The position numbers and the translations under genes were made by a program. Shown here in pieces: positions 24,115 through 34,256 of a stretch of DNA of 37,010 nt. Source of the stretch: Lamprobacter sp046541315 (GTDB taxonomy: Bacteria > Pseudomonadota > Gammaproteobacteria > Chromatiales > Chromatiaceae); the NCBI RefSeq assembly GCF_046541315.1, contig NZ_JBKHDN010000004.1, positions 1 to 37,010 of the forward strand. Reading direction: 5' to 3'. Each line of letters starts with the position of its first letter. The first letter of the stretch is position 1. Below the pieces are notes generated by a model. That model was given only the letters and a program-made list of their open reading frames with translations, had not been told where the DNA came from and ran no database searches.

Positions 24115-25419
24115 ATGAACACAGCCGCTTCCTCGATTCGACTCGCGAGTGCGCGCGCCCCCGCCGGCCTCTCCCCCTGCGTCTGCCAGGGTGCCGCTCG
24201 CCGCGCCCGTCGCCCTTGGCACCGGCTTGCCGGTGGCGGCCGCATCGTGCTGAGCGCGGCCATGTTGTCGACGACTTGGGCACTGCCCGCGCTGCTGTTG
24301 ACCGGCTGCGGGAGCGCGCAGAAGCTCGACCAATATCTGCCCGACCGCCGCGTCGAGTACAAGAAGGCCCGCGAGGCCGAGGTCAATCTCGAGCTGCCGC
24401 CCGATCTCGCCGGCGTCGGTTTCAACGACGCCCTCGATATCCCGGGGGCGAGCGGCACCGCCACCTTCTCCTCCTATGCCGGCGGACAGCGGGCGCGTGA
24501 GCGCATGGCCGGCAGCAGCGAGGTCTTGCCGGAGGTCTCCGGCGTGACGCTGAAGCGCTCCGGCGATCAGCGCTGGCTCGAGGTCGATGCCTCGCCGCAG
24601 GCGGTCTGGCCCAAGGTCGTCGCCTTCTGGCGTGAGCAGGGGATTCTGCTCGAGGAGCAGGATCCGGCCGTCGGCGTGATGAAGACCGACTGGCTCGAGA
24701 ACCGCGCCGAACTGCGCCGGGACTTCGTCACCAATATGCTGCGCCAGGTGGCCGGGGGCTTGTATTCAACCTCCACCCGCGATCAGTATCGCGTCCGCAT
24801 CGATGCCGGGCCGCGCGCCGACACCGCCGAGGTCTACCTCACGCATCGCGGCATGGAGGAGCGACTGGTACGCAATACCGCCGGCGAGGGCGCGACGACG
24901 ATCTGGGAGCCGGCGCCGACCGATCCGGGCAAAGAAGCCGAGATGCTGCGACGGTTGATGCTGTCGCTCGGCGTCTCCGACCGCAACGCCGAGCGCATGC
25001 TGGCACAGGGCGGTGGCTCGGCGGCCACGACAGCGGCACCGCGCGTCGCCGCCGCCCGGTTGGTCGCTGCCGGTGCCGGCAGCGAATTGGTGATCCCGGA
25101 AGAGTTCCGGCGGGCTTGGCGCCGGATCGGACTCGCGCTCGATCGCACCGGCTTCGCGGTCGAGGATCGCGATCGCAGCGCCGGCGTGTTCTTCGTGCGC
25201 TACGACGACCCGAGCAAACGCGAGAAGAAGAAAGGTCTCCTGTCGAGGCTCGCGTTTTGGCAGGGAGGCGAGGGGCCGGATCGCGCCAAGACCTACCAGA
25301 TCCGCGTCCAGGGCGATGGCCAGGAGAGCCGGGTGGTGGTGCACGACGAGGCCGGCCAGCGCGAGACCTCGGCGACCGCAGAGCAGATTCTCGAACTGCT
25401 GAGGGAGCAGCTCGGCTGA
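24115..25419 (+). CDS. bamC: Outer membrane assembly lipoprotein BamC
   Basis: Encodes 434 residues from ATG 24115. The lipobox LLLTGCGS places the acylated Cys near residue 65, so the signal region is unusually long (Arg-rich, then a hydrophobic segment from about residue 42); a start further in is possible. After the Cys comes the BamC disordered segment that binds BamD (LDQYLPDRRVEYKKAREA, ELPPDL), then two helix-grip domains (QRWLEVDASPQAVWPKVVAF; and SELVIPEEFRRAWRRIGLAL). It is part of the BamABCDE complex that inserts outer-membrane beta-barrels. Its position after dapA is as in E. coli. It is longer than the E. coli protein (344). Confidence 0.92.
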   Translation: MNTAASSIRLASARAPAGLSPCVCQGAARRARRPWHRLAGGGRIVLSAAMLSTTWALPALLLTGCGSAQKLDQYLPDRRVEYKKAREAEVNLELPPDLAGVGFNDALDIPGASGTATFSSYAGGQRARERMAGSSEVLPEVSGVTLKRSGDQRWLEVDASPQAVWPKVVAFWREQGILLEEQDPAVGVMKTDWLENRAELRRDFVTNMLRQVAGGLYSTSTRDQYRVRIDAGPRADTAEVYLTHRGMEERLVRNTAGEGATTIWEPAPTDPGKEAEMLRRLMLSLGVSDRNAERMLAQGGGSAATTAAPRVAAARLVAAGAGSELVIPEEFRRAWRRIGLALDRTGFAVEDRDRSAGVFFVRYDDPSKREKKKGLLSRLAFWQGGEGPDRAKTYQIRVQGDGQESRVVVHDEAGQRETSATAEQILELLREQLG

Positions 25420-25427
25420 GCGCGCGA

Positions 25428-25520
25428 CGCCGTCATGGCCGCTCGACGATTGCCGGACAACACTGAGCTAGACGCCCCGATCCACGCGATGGTCGTGTCC
25501 GCGCGTCAGGGCGAATGGCT
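25428..25520. repeat. Dispersed repeat, copy B
   Basis: About 93 bp aligning with 17131-17234; the last 26 bases (25495-25520) are identical to copy A. It lies between the convergent stops of bamC (25419) and cydC (25529) and contains no gene. Confidence 0.75.
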
Positions 25521-25528
25521 CGCCTGAA

Positions 25529-27298
25529 TCAGTCGAGATCCAATCCAAGCAGGCGCGGGTAGATCGGCGCCTTGAGCAATTCGGCATGGGTGCCGCGCTC
25601 GACCACGCGGCCTTGGTCGAGTACCAGGATCTCGTCCATCTGCGCCAGCGCGACCGGCTTGTGGGTGATCAGCAGCACCGTGCGTCCGGCCATCAGCCGT
25701 TGCACCGCGTCCATCAGCGCGCGCTCGGTGACCGCGTCCAGGCCTTCGGTCGGCTCGTCGAGCAGCAGGATCGGCGCGTCGCGCAGCAACGCCCGCGCGA
25801 TGGCGACGCGGCGCGCCTGACCGCCGGAGAGCCGCACCCCGGTTTCGCCGACCCAGGTGTCGTACCCCTCGGGCAGCTCGGCGATGAAGTCGTGGATCTG
25901 AGCCGTCGCGCAGGCCTGCTCAAGCAGCGCTTGCGGGGCCTCCGGAGCGGCGATCAGCAGGTTCTCGCGGATGCTGGCATCGAACAGGTGCGTGTGCTGC
26001 GAGACCAGGGCGATACGGCTGCGCAGATCCTCGCCGGGGAATTGCTCCAAAGGCACGCCGCCGAGCCGGATGGTGCCGGCCTCCGGCGCCCAGAAGCGCA
26101 GCAGCAGGTTGAACAACGTGGTCTTGCCGGAGCCGGTGGCGCCGACGATGGCGACCCGTCGGCCCGGCGGCAGTTCGAGATCGATGCCGTCGAGGGTCGG
26201 CCGCTCCTGATCCGGGGCCGGGTCTGACCCACCGCCAGCAGTCGTCCCCGTGCTCGGATAGCGAAAACGCAGCCCTTTGATCGACAGCCCGCTGTCTTTT
26301 GGCTGCGGCGCGGGACCGCTCGGCTCCGGCACCGCCGGCTCGGTATCGACGATCGCGAACAATCGGCGCGCGGCGGTCAGCGTCGATTCGAGCTGCTGGA
26401 AGGCCATCGGCAAGGGCGCGACGGCCTCGAAGGCGGCGAGCGAGAACAGCGCCAGCATCGCCAGTTGCGGTGGCGCCAGGCTGCCATCGTGCACCAGCGG
26501 GATGCCGAGCCAGAGCATGCCCCAGAGCGTCAGGTTCGCCGTCAGACCGGTCGCCGCCTGGGCGATGCCGGTGAGCTGACTCATGCGCGCCTGCTCGGCG
26601 ACCAGCGCCCGGCTGAGCCGATCCATGTGCCGCGCATGGCTGTCGGCGGCGCCATAGATCAGCAGCTCGGACAGGCCTTGGGTGCCGTCGATGCTGGTTT
26701 GGCGCAGCTCGGCCTGGAGTTCGACGATGCGTCGGCCCGGCGCCTTGCCGAGCCAATGACCGAGCGCCGGCAGCACCACGCCGGCGATGAACAGCATATC
26801 CAGCAGCAGCAGCGCGAGCCCGAGATCGTGGAGCGCGGTGAAGATGAAGAACGCAAGCCCGGCGGTGAGCGCGACCAGCACCGGCACCAGCACCCGCACA
26901 TAGAGATTGTCGAGGGCGTCGATATCGGCGCGGATGCGCGTCAGCAGATCGGCGCTGTGATATTCCATCAGCCGCGCGGGCGCCAGCGGCTCCAGATGCC
27001 GATAGAACCAGACCCGCAGCCCGGCGAGCTGGCGCAGCGTCGCCTCGTGCGTGATCAGACGCTCGAAATAGCGCCCGGCGGTCCGGGCGATGGCGCTGCC
27101 GCGGATGATCGCCGCTGGCGTGAAATAGTTCATCGCCAGCCCGGCCGCGCCCGCCATCGCCATCGCGGTGATGAACCAGGCCGAGATCGCCATCAGCGTC
27201 ACATTGGCCAACAATGTGATCAGGGCGACCGCGAAGCCACCGAGCATCCAGCCGCGATAGGGCCTAAACAGGTGCCAAAGCCGAATCAGCTCAGGCAT
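25529..27298 (-). CDS. cydC: Glutathione/cysteine ABC exporter subunit CydC
   Basis: Encodes 589 residues: six membrane helices in the first 320 residues (TLLANVTLMAISAWFITA is typical of CydC) and a C-terminal ATPase with Walker A VGATGSGKTTLF, signature RLSGGQARRVAIAR, Walker B ILLLDEPTEGLD and the His switch LLITHKPVAL. CydDC forms a heterodimer in the inner membrane that exports thiols or supports haem handling and is needed to assemble cytochrome bd oxidase and periplasmic c-type cytochromes. It follows cydD by 15 bases on the same transcript. Confidence 0.95.
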   Translation of the reverse strand: MPELIRLWHLFRPYRGWMLGGFAVALITLLANVTLMAISAWFITAMAMAGAAGLAMNYFTPAAIIRGSAIARTAGRYFERLITHEATLRQLAGLRVWFYRHLEPLAPARLMEYHSADLLTRIRADIDALDNLYVRVLVPVLVALTAGLAFFIFTALHDLGLALLLLDMLFIAGVVLPALGHWLGKAPGRRIVELQAELRQTSIDGTQGLSELLIYGAADSHARHMDRLSRALVAEQARMSQLTGIAQAATGLTANLTLWGMLWLGIPLVHDGSLAPPQLAMLALFSLAAFEAVAPLPMAFQQLESTLTAARRLFAIVDTEPAVPEPSGPAPQPKDSGLSIKGLRFRYPSTGTTAGGGSDPAPDQERPTLDGIDLELPPGRRVAIVGATGSGKTTLFNLLLRFWAPEAGTIRLGGVPLEQFPGEDLRSRIALVSQHTHLFDASIRENLLIAAPEAPQALLEQACATAQIHDFIAELPEGYDTWVGETGVRLSGGQARRVAIARALLRDAPILLLDEPTEGLDAVTERALMDAVQRLMAGRTVLLITHKPVALAQMDEILVLDQGRVVERGTHAELLKAPIYPRLLGLDLD

Positions 27299-27313
27299 GC
27301 GGAAGGTCTCCTC

Positions 27314-29095
27314 TCATACAGCCTCCGGCTCAGCCGCATCCGGCGCGAGCAAACGAACCATGCGCCGATAGGGTCCATCGCGTTCGATCAGCGCGGCATG
27401 GGAACCGGATTCGACGATGCGCCCGCCATCGATGACCAGGATGCGGTCGGCGTTGCGCACCGTGCTCAGCCGATGCGCGATCACCAGCAGCGAACGGCCT
27501 TCGGCGAGCCGATCCACGGCGCGTTGCACCAGCGCCTCGCTGGCCGGATCGAGGCTGGCGGTGGCCTCGTCCAGGATCACCAGCCGCGCATCGCGCAGGA
27601 AGGCGCGCGCCAGCGCGATGCGCTGGATCTGGCCGCCGGAGAGGCCGGCGCCGCGCTCGCCGACCGGGGTCTCGTAGCCGCGCGGCAGCCGCTCGATGAA
27701 TTCGGTTGCCTGCGCGCGTTCGGCCGCCGCGCGGACCTCGTCAAGGGTCGCAGCGGGCAGGCCGAGCCGGATATTGTCGGCGATGGTTCCTTGGAACAGA
27801 CGCGGCTGCTGCGGCAGCCAGGCCAGGCGCCGACGCCAGTCGGCGAGCGCGAGCGCGTTGAGATCCTGGCCATCGACGCTGATTCGCCCGGCCGCGGGGC
27901 GGATGAAACCGAGCAAGAGGCTGGCGACCGTGGTCTTGCCGGCGCCGCTCGGCCCCACCAGCGCGATGCGCTCGCCGGGCGCGATCTCGAAACGCGCGCC
28001 ATCGAGTGCGGGGCGACCCGGCTCATAGCTGAACGCAACGTCCTCGAAGCGGATGTGCAGGGGGCTGTCGGCGCTCAGGCTCGCGACCTGTTTGGGCGGC
28101 GCTGGCAATGCGGTGTCCAGCACCGCGACCAGGCGCTCGGCGGCGGCGATCGCCTCCATGCGGCCGTGATAATGGGTGCCGAGATTGCGCAGCGGCGCAT
28201 AGAACTCGGGCGCGAGCAGGAGGATGAAGAAGCCGGTGACGAAGCTGATCTCGGGCGGGGCGATCAGCTCCGGGATCGGCAGCGCGAGCTGATAGAGCCG
28301 GAAGCCGATGAACACCGCGATGATCGCGATGCCCAGCGTCGAGAACAGCTCCAGCACCGCCGAGGTCAGGAAGGCGACCCGCAGCACGCGCATGGTGCTG
28401 GCGCGATAATCCTCGGAGATGCGCGCGATCACCTCGGCCTCGCGGCGGCTGGCATTGAACAGCTTCAGCGTCGTCAGGCCCTGGATCACGTCGAGGAAAT
28501 GCGCGCCCATGCGCGCCAGATCCTTCCACAGCTGCTGATTCAGCCGCTCGACGCCGCTGCCGATCAGGATCATGAAGAGCGGGATCAGCGGTGCGGTGAC
28601 CAGCATGATCAGCGCCGACAGCCAATCCAGCGGCAGCACCACGATCAGGATCGCGAGCGGGATCAGCGCGGTCAGCGACATCGCCGGCAGATAGCGTGAA
28701 TAGTAGGCCTCCACCGCCTCGATGCCACGGGTGATGTCTTCAGCGATAGCCCCGCTGCGCTGGCCGGCCATCCAGGCAGGTCCTGCGGCCTGGATGTGGC
28801 GGTAGAGCCGATCGCGCAGGCTGATCTTGACCTGCGCGGCGGCGCGGAAGGCGCTTTGCTCCGAGGCCCAGGCGATCGCCGCGCGCAGCACGAACAGGTC
28901 GAGCAGGAGCCAGAGCCAGTGGCTGACAGCGGCCAGTTCGGCCTCGCCGAAGACCAGAGCGTCGATGATCTGAGCCAACCACCAGGCCTGTAGGATCAGC
29001 AACACGCCATTGCCGAGGCCAAGCCCGACCGAAAGCCGGAGCCAGCGCGCGGCGCGCGGCCTTTGGTCATCCAGTAATGCGCGGGGAGCGGTCAA
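27314..29095 (-). CDS. cydD: Glutathione/cysteine ABC exporter subunit CydD
   Basis: Encodes 593 residues: a transmembrane domain (about 1-320) with IAEDITRGIEAVEAYYSRYLP, typical of CydD, and an ATPase with Walker A VGPSGAGKTTVA, signature GLSGGQIQRIALAR, Walker B LVILDEATASLD and the His switch VIAHRLST. It is the first gene of the cydDC operon; no cydAB is present in the window. The lipocalin gene ends 30 bases upstream on the same strand, so co-transcription is possible. Confidence 0.95.
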   Translation of the reverse strand: MTAPRALLDDQRPRAARWLRLSVGLGLGNGVLLILQAWWLAQIIDALVFGEAELAAVSHWLWLLLDLFVLRAAIAWASEQSAFRAAAQVKISLRDRLYRHIQAAGPAWMAGQRSGAIAEDITRGIEAVEAYYSRYLPAMSLTALIPLAILIVVLPLDWLSALIMLVTAPLIPLFMILIGSGVERLNQQLWKDLARMGAHFLDVIQGLTTLKLFNASRREAEVIARISEDYRASTMRVLRVAFLTSAVLELFSTLGIAIIAVFIGFRLYQLALPIPELIAPPEISFVTGFFILLLAPEFYAPLRNLGTHYHGRMEAIAAAERLVAVLDTALPAPPKQVASLSADSPLHIRFEDVAFSYEPGRPALDGARFEIAPGERIALVGPSGAGKTTVASLLLGFIRPAAGRISVDGQDLNALALADWRRRLAWLPQQPRLFQGTIADNIRLGLPAATLDEVRAAAERAQATEFIERLPRGYETPVGERGAGLSGGQIQRIALARAFLRDARLVILDEATASLDPASEALVQRAVDRLAEGRSLLVIAHRLSTVRNADRILVIDGGRIVESGSHAALIERDGPYRRMVRLLAPDAAEPEAV

Positions 29096-29125
29096 ACGGG
29101 GAGGCTCCGAGAGTGAGTTCCGTGA

Positions 29126-29671
29126 TCAGGCGCCTTGCTGGGGGACGCGTTGCAGCTTGCTGGGATCGTAGCCGACGCGTTCGATAAAGGCCTTCATCTC
29201 CTCGAACTCGGCGTCGCTGAACGTGGGCGTTCTCGACATCACCCAGACATAGTCGCGCTTGGCACGGCCGATGACCGTGTTCTGATAGTCGTCGTCCAGA
29301 TAGATGATGCGAAAGTCGGCCTTGATCGGCCAGATGAACTGCATGCCCCAGTGCGCGTTGGTCGTCGTGTCCAGCACGAAGCCCTTGGGATGATGGACCT
29401 TTTGCGGGCCGTCGAAGGCATCCTTGTTGAAGGTGAAGGTGGTGGCAATGGTCCCGTCCGGGTTCAGGGCATAGGACTCGACGGCGTTGTGGGCGCCCTT
29501 CTCGACGAAGGTCGGGATGTTGGCGACCACGTACCAATCGCCCATGAATCGTTCCAGGTCGACATGATCGACGGTCTTCATCGGTTCACCTCCGGTTTCG
29601 AGACAGCCACTGAGCAGACTGAGGAGGCCGGCCGCGAGCAGCAGCCGCCCTGTGGGTTGGAATCGCCGCAT
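29126..29671 (-). CDS. blc: Outer membrane lipocalin (Blc type)
   Basis: Start at ATG 29671 (MRRFQPTGRLLLAAGLL), 181 residues. The lipoprotein signal ends in LSGC, with Cys near residue 23. The lipocalin core begins with ERFMGDWYVVANIPTFVEKG (GxW motif), then NAVESYALNPDGTI, and the C-terminal region YQNTVIGRAKRDYVWVMSRT, with the conserved Arg/Trp-type contacts. Bacterial lipocalins bind fatty acids or lysophospholipids at the inner face of the outer membrane. The longer open frame upstream crosses a repeat and is not coding-like. Confidence 0.92.
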   Translation of the reverse strand: MRRFQPTGRLLLAAGLLSLLSGCLETGGEPMKTVDHVDLERFMGDWYVVANIPTFVEKGAHNAVESYALNPDGTIATTFTFNKDAFDGPQKVHHPKGFVLDTTTNAHWGMQFIWPIKADFRIIYLDDDYQNTVIGRAKRDYVWVMSRTPTFSDAEFEEMKAFIERVGYDPSKLQRVPQQGA

Positions 29672-29743
29672 CAGCGTCTCCGATGGATAGGGTTCAAGGT
29701 GGCGGCTGGTGCCGGGTTGCCAGCAGGCCGCGCTTGGGCCTCG

Positions 29744-29763
29744 GGCGATTTGCGTCAATCGCC
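29744..29763. repeat. REP-like palindrome, copy 2
   Basis: Arms GGCGATT and AATCGCC around TGCGTC; 14 arm bases are identical to copy 1 (15768-15787). It lies about 66 bases after the stop of the DUF1295 gene. Confidence 0.5.
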
Positions 29764-29828
29764 TAAGTGGTGCTTTATACCAGAGCCGCAACAGGCCAGA
29801 GCCGCGATTCGCCATCGGCCGCGCGCGG

Positions 29829-30617
29829 CTAGTCGTTTCCGCTTGGCGCGCGCGGCGGGCCGGGAAAGAAGGCGTTGGTGCGCTGGATATAGTCACGATA
29901 GGCCGGGCGGCGCTCAGTGATGTCCTTTTCGAGCAGGCTCACGCCGGAGACGCGCAGCAGCAGGATGGTCATCAGGATCGGGCCGACGATGCTCCACCAG
30001 GCCCCGGCCGAGAGCGCGAACAGGTAGTAGCCCCACCAGATGCAGGCCTCGCCGAAATAGTTCGGATGCCGCGTGTAGCGCCAGAGTCCGCGATCGAGCA
30101 CCTGGCCTTTGTTCGCCGGATCGGCCTTGAAGGCCGCGAGCTGTCGATCGCCGATGGCCTCGAAACCGAAGCCGATCAGCCACAGCAGCATCGCCGCATA
30201 GTCGAGCCAGCCGAGCGGCGCCGCGCCCAGGATGCCCCCGAGCAGGGGCAGCGAGATGATCCAGGCCAGCACCGCTTGCAATCCAAACACCAGATAGAGG
30301 CTCTTGTACCAAAACCCTGGCTCGTTCTCGGCGCGGATGGCCTGATAGCGCCGATCTTCCGGCCGACCCCGGTTGCGCAACGCGATGAACACCGAGAGCC
30401 GGAGCGCCCAGACCGCGACCGCGAAGAGCAGGATGTACGCGCGCGTCTCCAAGGCCGGCGCCCAGAGGCTATAGACCAGCGCGAGCACCAAGAAGAACAG
30501 CGACCAGAGACTGTCGACAAAGCTGACATCCTGCTTCTGGATGCTGCTCAGCCAGGCGGTGACGGCGATCGACAGCACGACCGCGAGGCCGACGGCATAG
30601 ATGTTGAGATCGAACAT
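29829..30617 (-). CDS. DUF1295 / steroid 5-alpha-reductase-like membrane protein
   Basis: Encodes 262 residues with about six membrane helices. The family signature lies in the C-terminal half: RGLWRYTRHPNYFGEACIWW and YLFALSAG, then SLLEKDITERRPAYRDYIQR. These residues form the NADPH and lipid site in isoprenylcysteine methyltransferase/5-alpha-reductase-fold proteins. The substrate of the bacterial group is unknown. The N-terminal motif QKQDVSFVDSLWS is also typical. The gene stands alone, followed by a REP-like palindrome. Confidence 0.9.
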   Translation of the reverse strand: MFDLNIYAVGLAVVLSIAVTAWLSSIQKQDVSFVDSLWSLFFLVLALVYSLWAPALETRAYILLFAVAVWALRLSVFIALRNRGRPEDRRYQAIRAENEPGFWYKSLYLVFGLQAVLAWIISLPLLGGILGAAPLGWLDYAAMLLWLIGFGFEAIGDRQLAAFKADPANKGQVLDRGLWRYTRHPNYFGEACIWWGYYLFALSAGAWWSIVGPILMTILLLRVSGVSLLEKDITERRPAYRDYIQRTNAFFPGPPRAPSGND

Positions 30618-30732
30618 GGCTCACTCGTGGTTTATGGGCGGGCAGCGGGCAGCGGCGGGCTTGCCGACGGTTGCTCGCGCTTGCGGGCGGAGATTGTGCG
30701 GATGGCTCAGCTTGACAACCCCCAGTGGCGGG

Positions 30733-32415
30733 TCAGCGCTGAGTCGCAGCGCTCAGGTCTTGTTTCGAGGCCTCGAGCATGGCCGCGATCTGCTTCGGCT
30801 CGATGCGCGTCATCAGCGGCTTGAAGGGGGCGATCTCGTGATCGAGCAGCGGCTGTTCGAGCTGCTCCCAGCGCAGCGGCGCGATCCGCAGGAACTGCTC
30901 GGCGGCCTCGGCGGTGCCGGGCAGGATCGGCTTGAGCCAGCCGATCAAGAGCCGGAACAGGTTCAGCCCCTGGGTGCAGATGCCCCGCAACTCGGCCTCG
31001 CGGCCTTCCTGCTTGGCGACCACCCAGGGCGCCTGCTCGTCAATGTACCGATTGGCGCGATCGGCCAGGGTCATGATCTCGCGCACCGCGCGGCTGTACT
31101 CGCGGCCCTCGTAGGCCTCGGCGATCACCGGGCTGGCGGCGACGAAGGTCGCGAACAGCGCCGGGTCGGGCAACGCGGCGGCGAGCCGGCCATCGAAGCG
31201 CTTGCTGATGAAGCCGGCGGTACGGCTGGCGATGTTGACCACCTTGCCGACCAGATCCGAGTTCACCCGCGCCTGGAAGTCGTCCAGGCTGAGGTCGATA
31301 TCGTCGACGCCCGCGCCGAGCTTGGCGGCAAAATAGTAGCGCAGATACTCGGGATCGAGATGATCGAGATAGGTGCGCGCCTTGATGAAGGTGCCGCGCG
31401 ATTTCGACATCTTCTGGCCATCGACGGTGAGGAAACCGTGCGCGAAGATCGCGCTCGGGGCGCGGAAGCCGGCGCCATGCAGCATCGCCGGCCAGAACAG
31501 CGCATGGAAATAGATGATGTCCTTGCCGATGAAGTGATAGACCTCGGCCGGGCTCTCGGGCGCCCAGTAACGGTCGAAGTCGAGGCCGGCGGCCTGGCCC
31601 TTGGGGTTGTCGCAGAGATGCTGGAAGCTCGCCATGTAGCCGATCGGCGCATCCAGCCAGACGTAGAAGAACTTGCCGGGATGATCCGGGATCTCGAAGC
31701 CGAAGTAGGGCGCGTCGCGCGAGATGTCCCATTCCTGCAATCCGGCCTCGAACCACTCATCGAGCTTGTTGGCGACCTGTCCTTGCAGCCCGCCACCGCG
31801 GGTCCAGGCCCTGAGCATCGGCTCGAAATCGGCCAGGCGGAAGAAATAGTGCTCCGAGGTGCGCTGCTCGGGCACGGCGCCGGACACCGCCGAGCGCGGG
31901 TTCCTCAGCTCGGCCGGCGAGTAGCTGGCGCCACAGGCCTCGCAGTTGTCGCCGTATTGATCGGCGGCGCCGCACTTCGGACACTCGCCCTTGATGAAGC
32001 GATCGGGCAGGAACATCCGCTCGACCGGGTCATAGGCCTGCTCGATGCGGCGCTTGGCGATGTGGCCCGCATCGCGATTGCGCGTGTAGATCAGGCTCGC
32101 GTAGTGGCGGTTCTCGTCGGAATGGGTCGAGTGGTAGTTGTCGAAGCCGATGCGAAAGCCGTCGAAATCGGCGCGATGCTCCTCGGCGACACGGGCGATC
32201 AGCGCCTCGGGCGTGATCCCTTCCTGGCGTGCCTTGAGCATGATCGGGGTGCCGTGGGCGTCGTCGGCGCAGACGTACCAGCAATGCTCGCCGCGCATCT
32301 TCTGGAAGCGCGCCCAGATGTCGGTCTGGATGTACTCCACCAGGTGGCCGATGTGGATCGGGCCGTTGGCGTAGGGCAGGGCGCTGGTGACCAGGATGTC
32401 GCGGGGTTGACGCAT
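30733..32415 (-). CDS. metG: Methionyl-tRNA synthetase (short form)
   Basis: Start at ATG 32415 (MRQPRDILVTSALPYANGPI), 560 residues. The HIGH motif is in PIHIGHLVEYIQTD, the zinc knuckle CPKCGAADQYGDNCEACG is of the four-Cys type, and the KMSKS motif is in DGQKMSKSRGT. An anticodon-binding helical domain follows. The protein ends right after KQIAAMLEASKQDL, so the C-terminal Trbp111-like tRNA-binding domain found in the about 675-residue E. coli-type enzyme is absent. No remnant of that domain was seen downstream. The catalytic parts are complete, so it should be functional. Confidence 0.95.
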   Translation of the reverse strand: MRQPRDILVTSALPYANGPIHIGHLVEYIQTDIWARFQKMRGEHCWYVCADDAHGTPIMLKARQEGITPEALIARVAEEHRADFDGFRIGFDNYHSTHSDENRHYASLIYTRNRDAGHIAKRRIEQAYDPVERMFLPDRFIKGECPKCGAADQYGDNCEACGASYSPAELRNPRSAVSGAVPEQRTSEHYFFRLADFEPMLRAWTRGGGLQGQVANKLDEWFEAGLQEWDISRDAPYFGFEIPDHPGKFFYVWLDAPIGYMASFQHLCDNPKGQAAGLDFDRYWAPESPAEVYHFIGKDIIYFHALFWPAMLHGAGFRAPSAIFAHGFLTVDGQKMSKSRGTFIKARTYLDHLDPEYLRYYFAAKLGAGVDDIDLSLDDFQARVNSDLVGKVVNIASRTAGFISKRFDGRLAAALPDPALFATFVAASPVIAEAYEGREYSRAVREIMTLADRANRYIDEQAPWVVAKQEGREAELRGICTQGLNLFRLLIGWLKPILPGTAEAAEQFLRIAPLRWEQLEQPLLDHEIAPFKPLMTRIEPKQIAAMLEASKQDLSAATQR

Positions 32416-32525
32416 TGCAAAGGGCTCTGAGATTGGCAAGGAGGTTTGGCGAGAACGAGTCGCGCGCGCACTTGAGCGCGGACCTGGGTCCGCAGCGGTG
32501 CTCGAAGCGGTCAAACGCGCCCAAC

Positions 32526-32555
32526 ATTATCGGGCAGCGCGCGGCGGATCGCCAA
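32526..32555 (-). promoter_or_regulatory. Candidate metG promoter
   Basis: On the minus strand, TTGGCG (32555-32550), an 18-base spacer and GATAAT (32531-32526) lie about 110 bases before the metG start in the metG/apbC divergent region. Confidence 0.4.
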
Positions 32556-32706
32556 GCAGGCTTGAATTAGCGCTTGCTGATACCAGTTCGAGTGCCAGCG
32601 TCGGGGTCGGTTCGTCCGCTCTCGCGATCGAACCCAGGCACTCGCAACCGACCCATCCATGCCAGCCCGCGGACCACCGCGGTTGCCACAGACAACGGAG
32701 TTTCCC

Positions 32707-33797
<1,091 letters not shown>

Positions 33798-33798
<1 letters not shown>

Positions 33799-33811
33799 GC
33801 GATTCACGCAA
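33798..33811. repeat. REP-like palindrome, partial copy 3
   Basis: GGCGATTCACGCAA matches the reverse complement of the left two thirds of copy 2 with one mismatch; the second arm is degraded. As in copy 1, it overlaps the stop codon of the upstream gene. Confidence 0.35.
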
Positions 33812-34138
33812 CGTGGCTCGGAGCCGTCAGCCTGCCTGGGCGCTCGGGGCGCTTGCATGGTGCGACAGTGTTGCACGCGAGGATATCGCCGCCATCGCCG
33901 CGTCCTGCTTGAGCAGGCGCCACGCCGAAAGTGCTGCAAATCCCGGCTGAGTGTGCAATGATCGCCACACCAAGGACGCTTCGGGTGTCCCTTCGGAGGC
34001 CTCAATACACCCTGGCGTGAGCCGTCCCGTCCTCTGTAACCCGCTGTTTATGATATGAATTCGCGGGGAACGCCAGGGGTCCTCTGTTGCGCGATCATCG
34101 AGTTGTTGCGACGCTACAACGAAATCGCCAGTTGTCTC
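33812..34138. other. Intergenic region upstream of the porin
   Basis: About 330 bases with no coding-like frame, tRNA or clear hairpin terminator. AT content rises towards the right end. It may hold regulator sites for the porin, but none is recognised. Confidence 0.5.
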
Positions 34139-34184
34139 TTTTTTCAAAAAAACTGTTGCGAGTGATCCCAGCCTAGTCTACTAT
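34139..34184 (+). promoter_or_regulatory. Porin promoter with UP-like tract
   Basis: TTGCGA (34156-34161), a 17-base spacer and TACTAT (34179-34184). A T6-C-A7 tract at 34139-34152 lies directly upstream of the -35 box and resembles an UP element, fitting strong expression. Confidence 0.75.
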
Positions 34185-34208
34185 TTCCGTTGCAAGGCAC
34201 GATTGCGG

Positions 34209-34225
34209 AAGATTGGTGCAATCTT
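34209..34225 (+). promoter_or_regulatory. 5' UTR hairpin of the porin mRNA
   Basis: AAGATTG (34209-34215) and CAATCTT (34219-34225) form a perfect 7-bp stem with a 3-base loop, about 15-20 bases into the predicted transcript and about 22 bases before the ribosome site. It probably stabilises the mRNA. Confidence 0.5.
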
Positions 34226-34256
34226 TCGTCTTTTTCACAACACAGCGGAGATCATG

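Noticed and set aside
26465..28699. A 744-codon plus-strand open frame opposite cydC/cydD
   Set aside because: Low-complexity Arg/Gln/Asp/Gly composition, no family motifs, and fully opposite two strongly recognised ABC transporter genes; a GC-rich antisense shadow.
30601..32430. A 609-codon plus-strand open frame opposite metG
   Set aside because: No recognisable domain; mirrors metG codons on the other strand.
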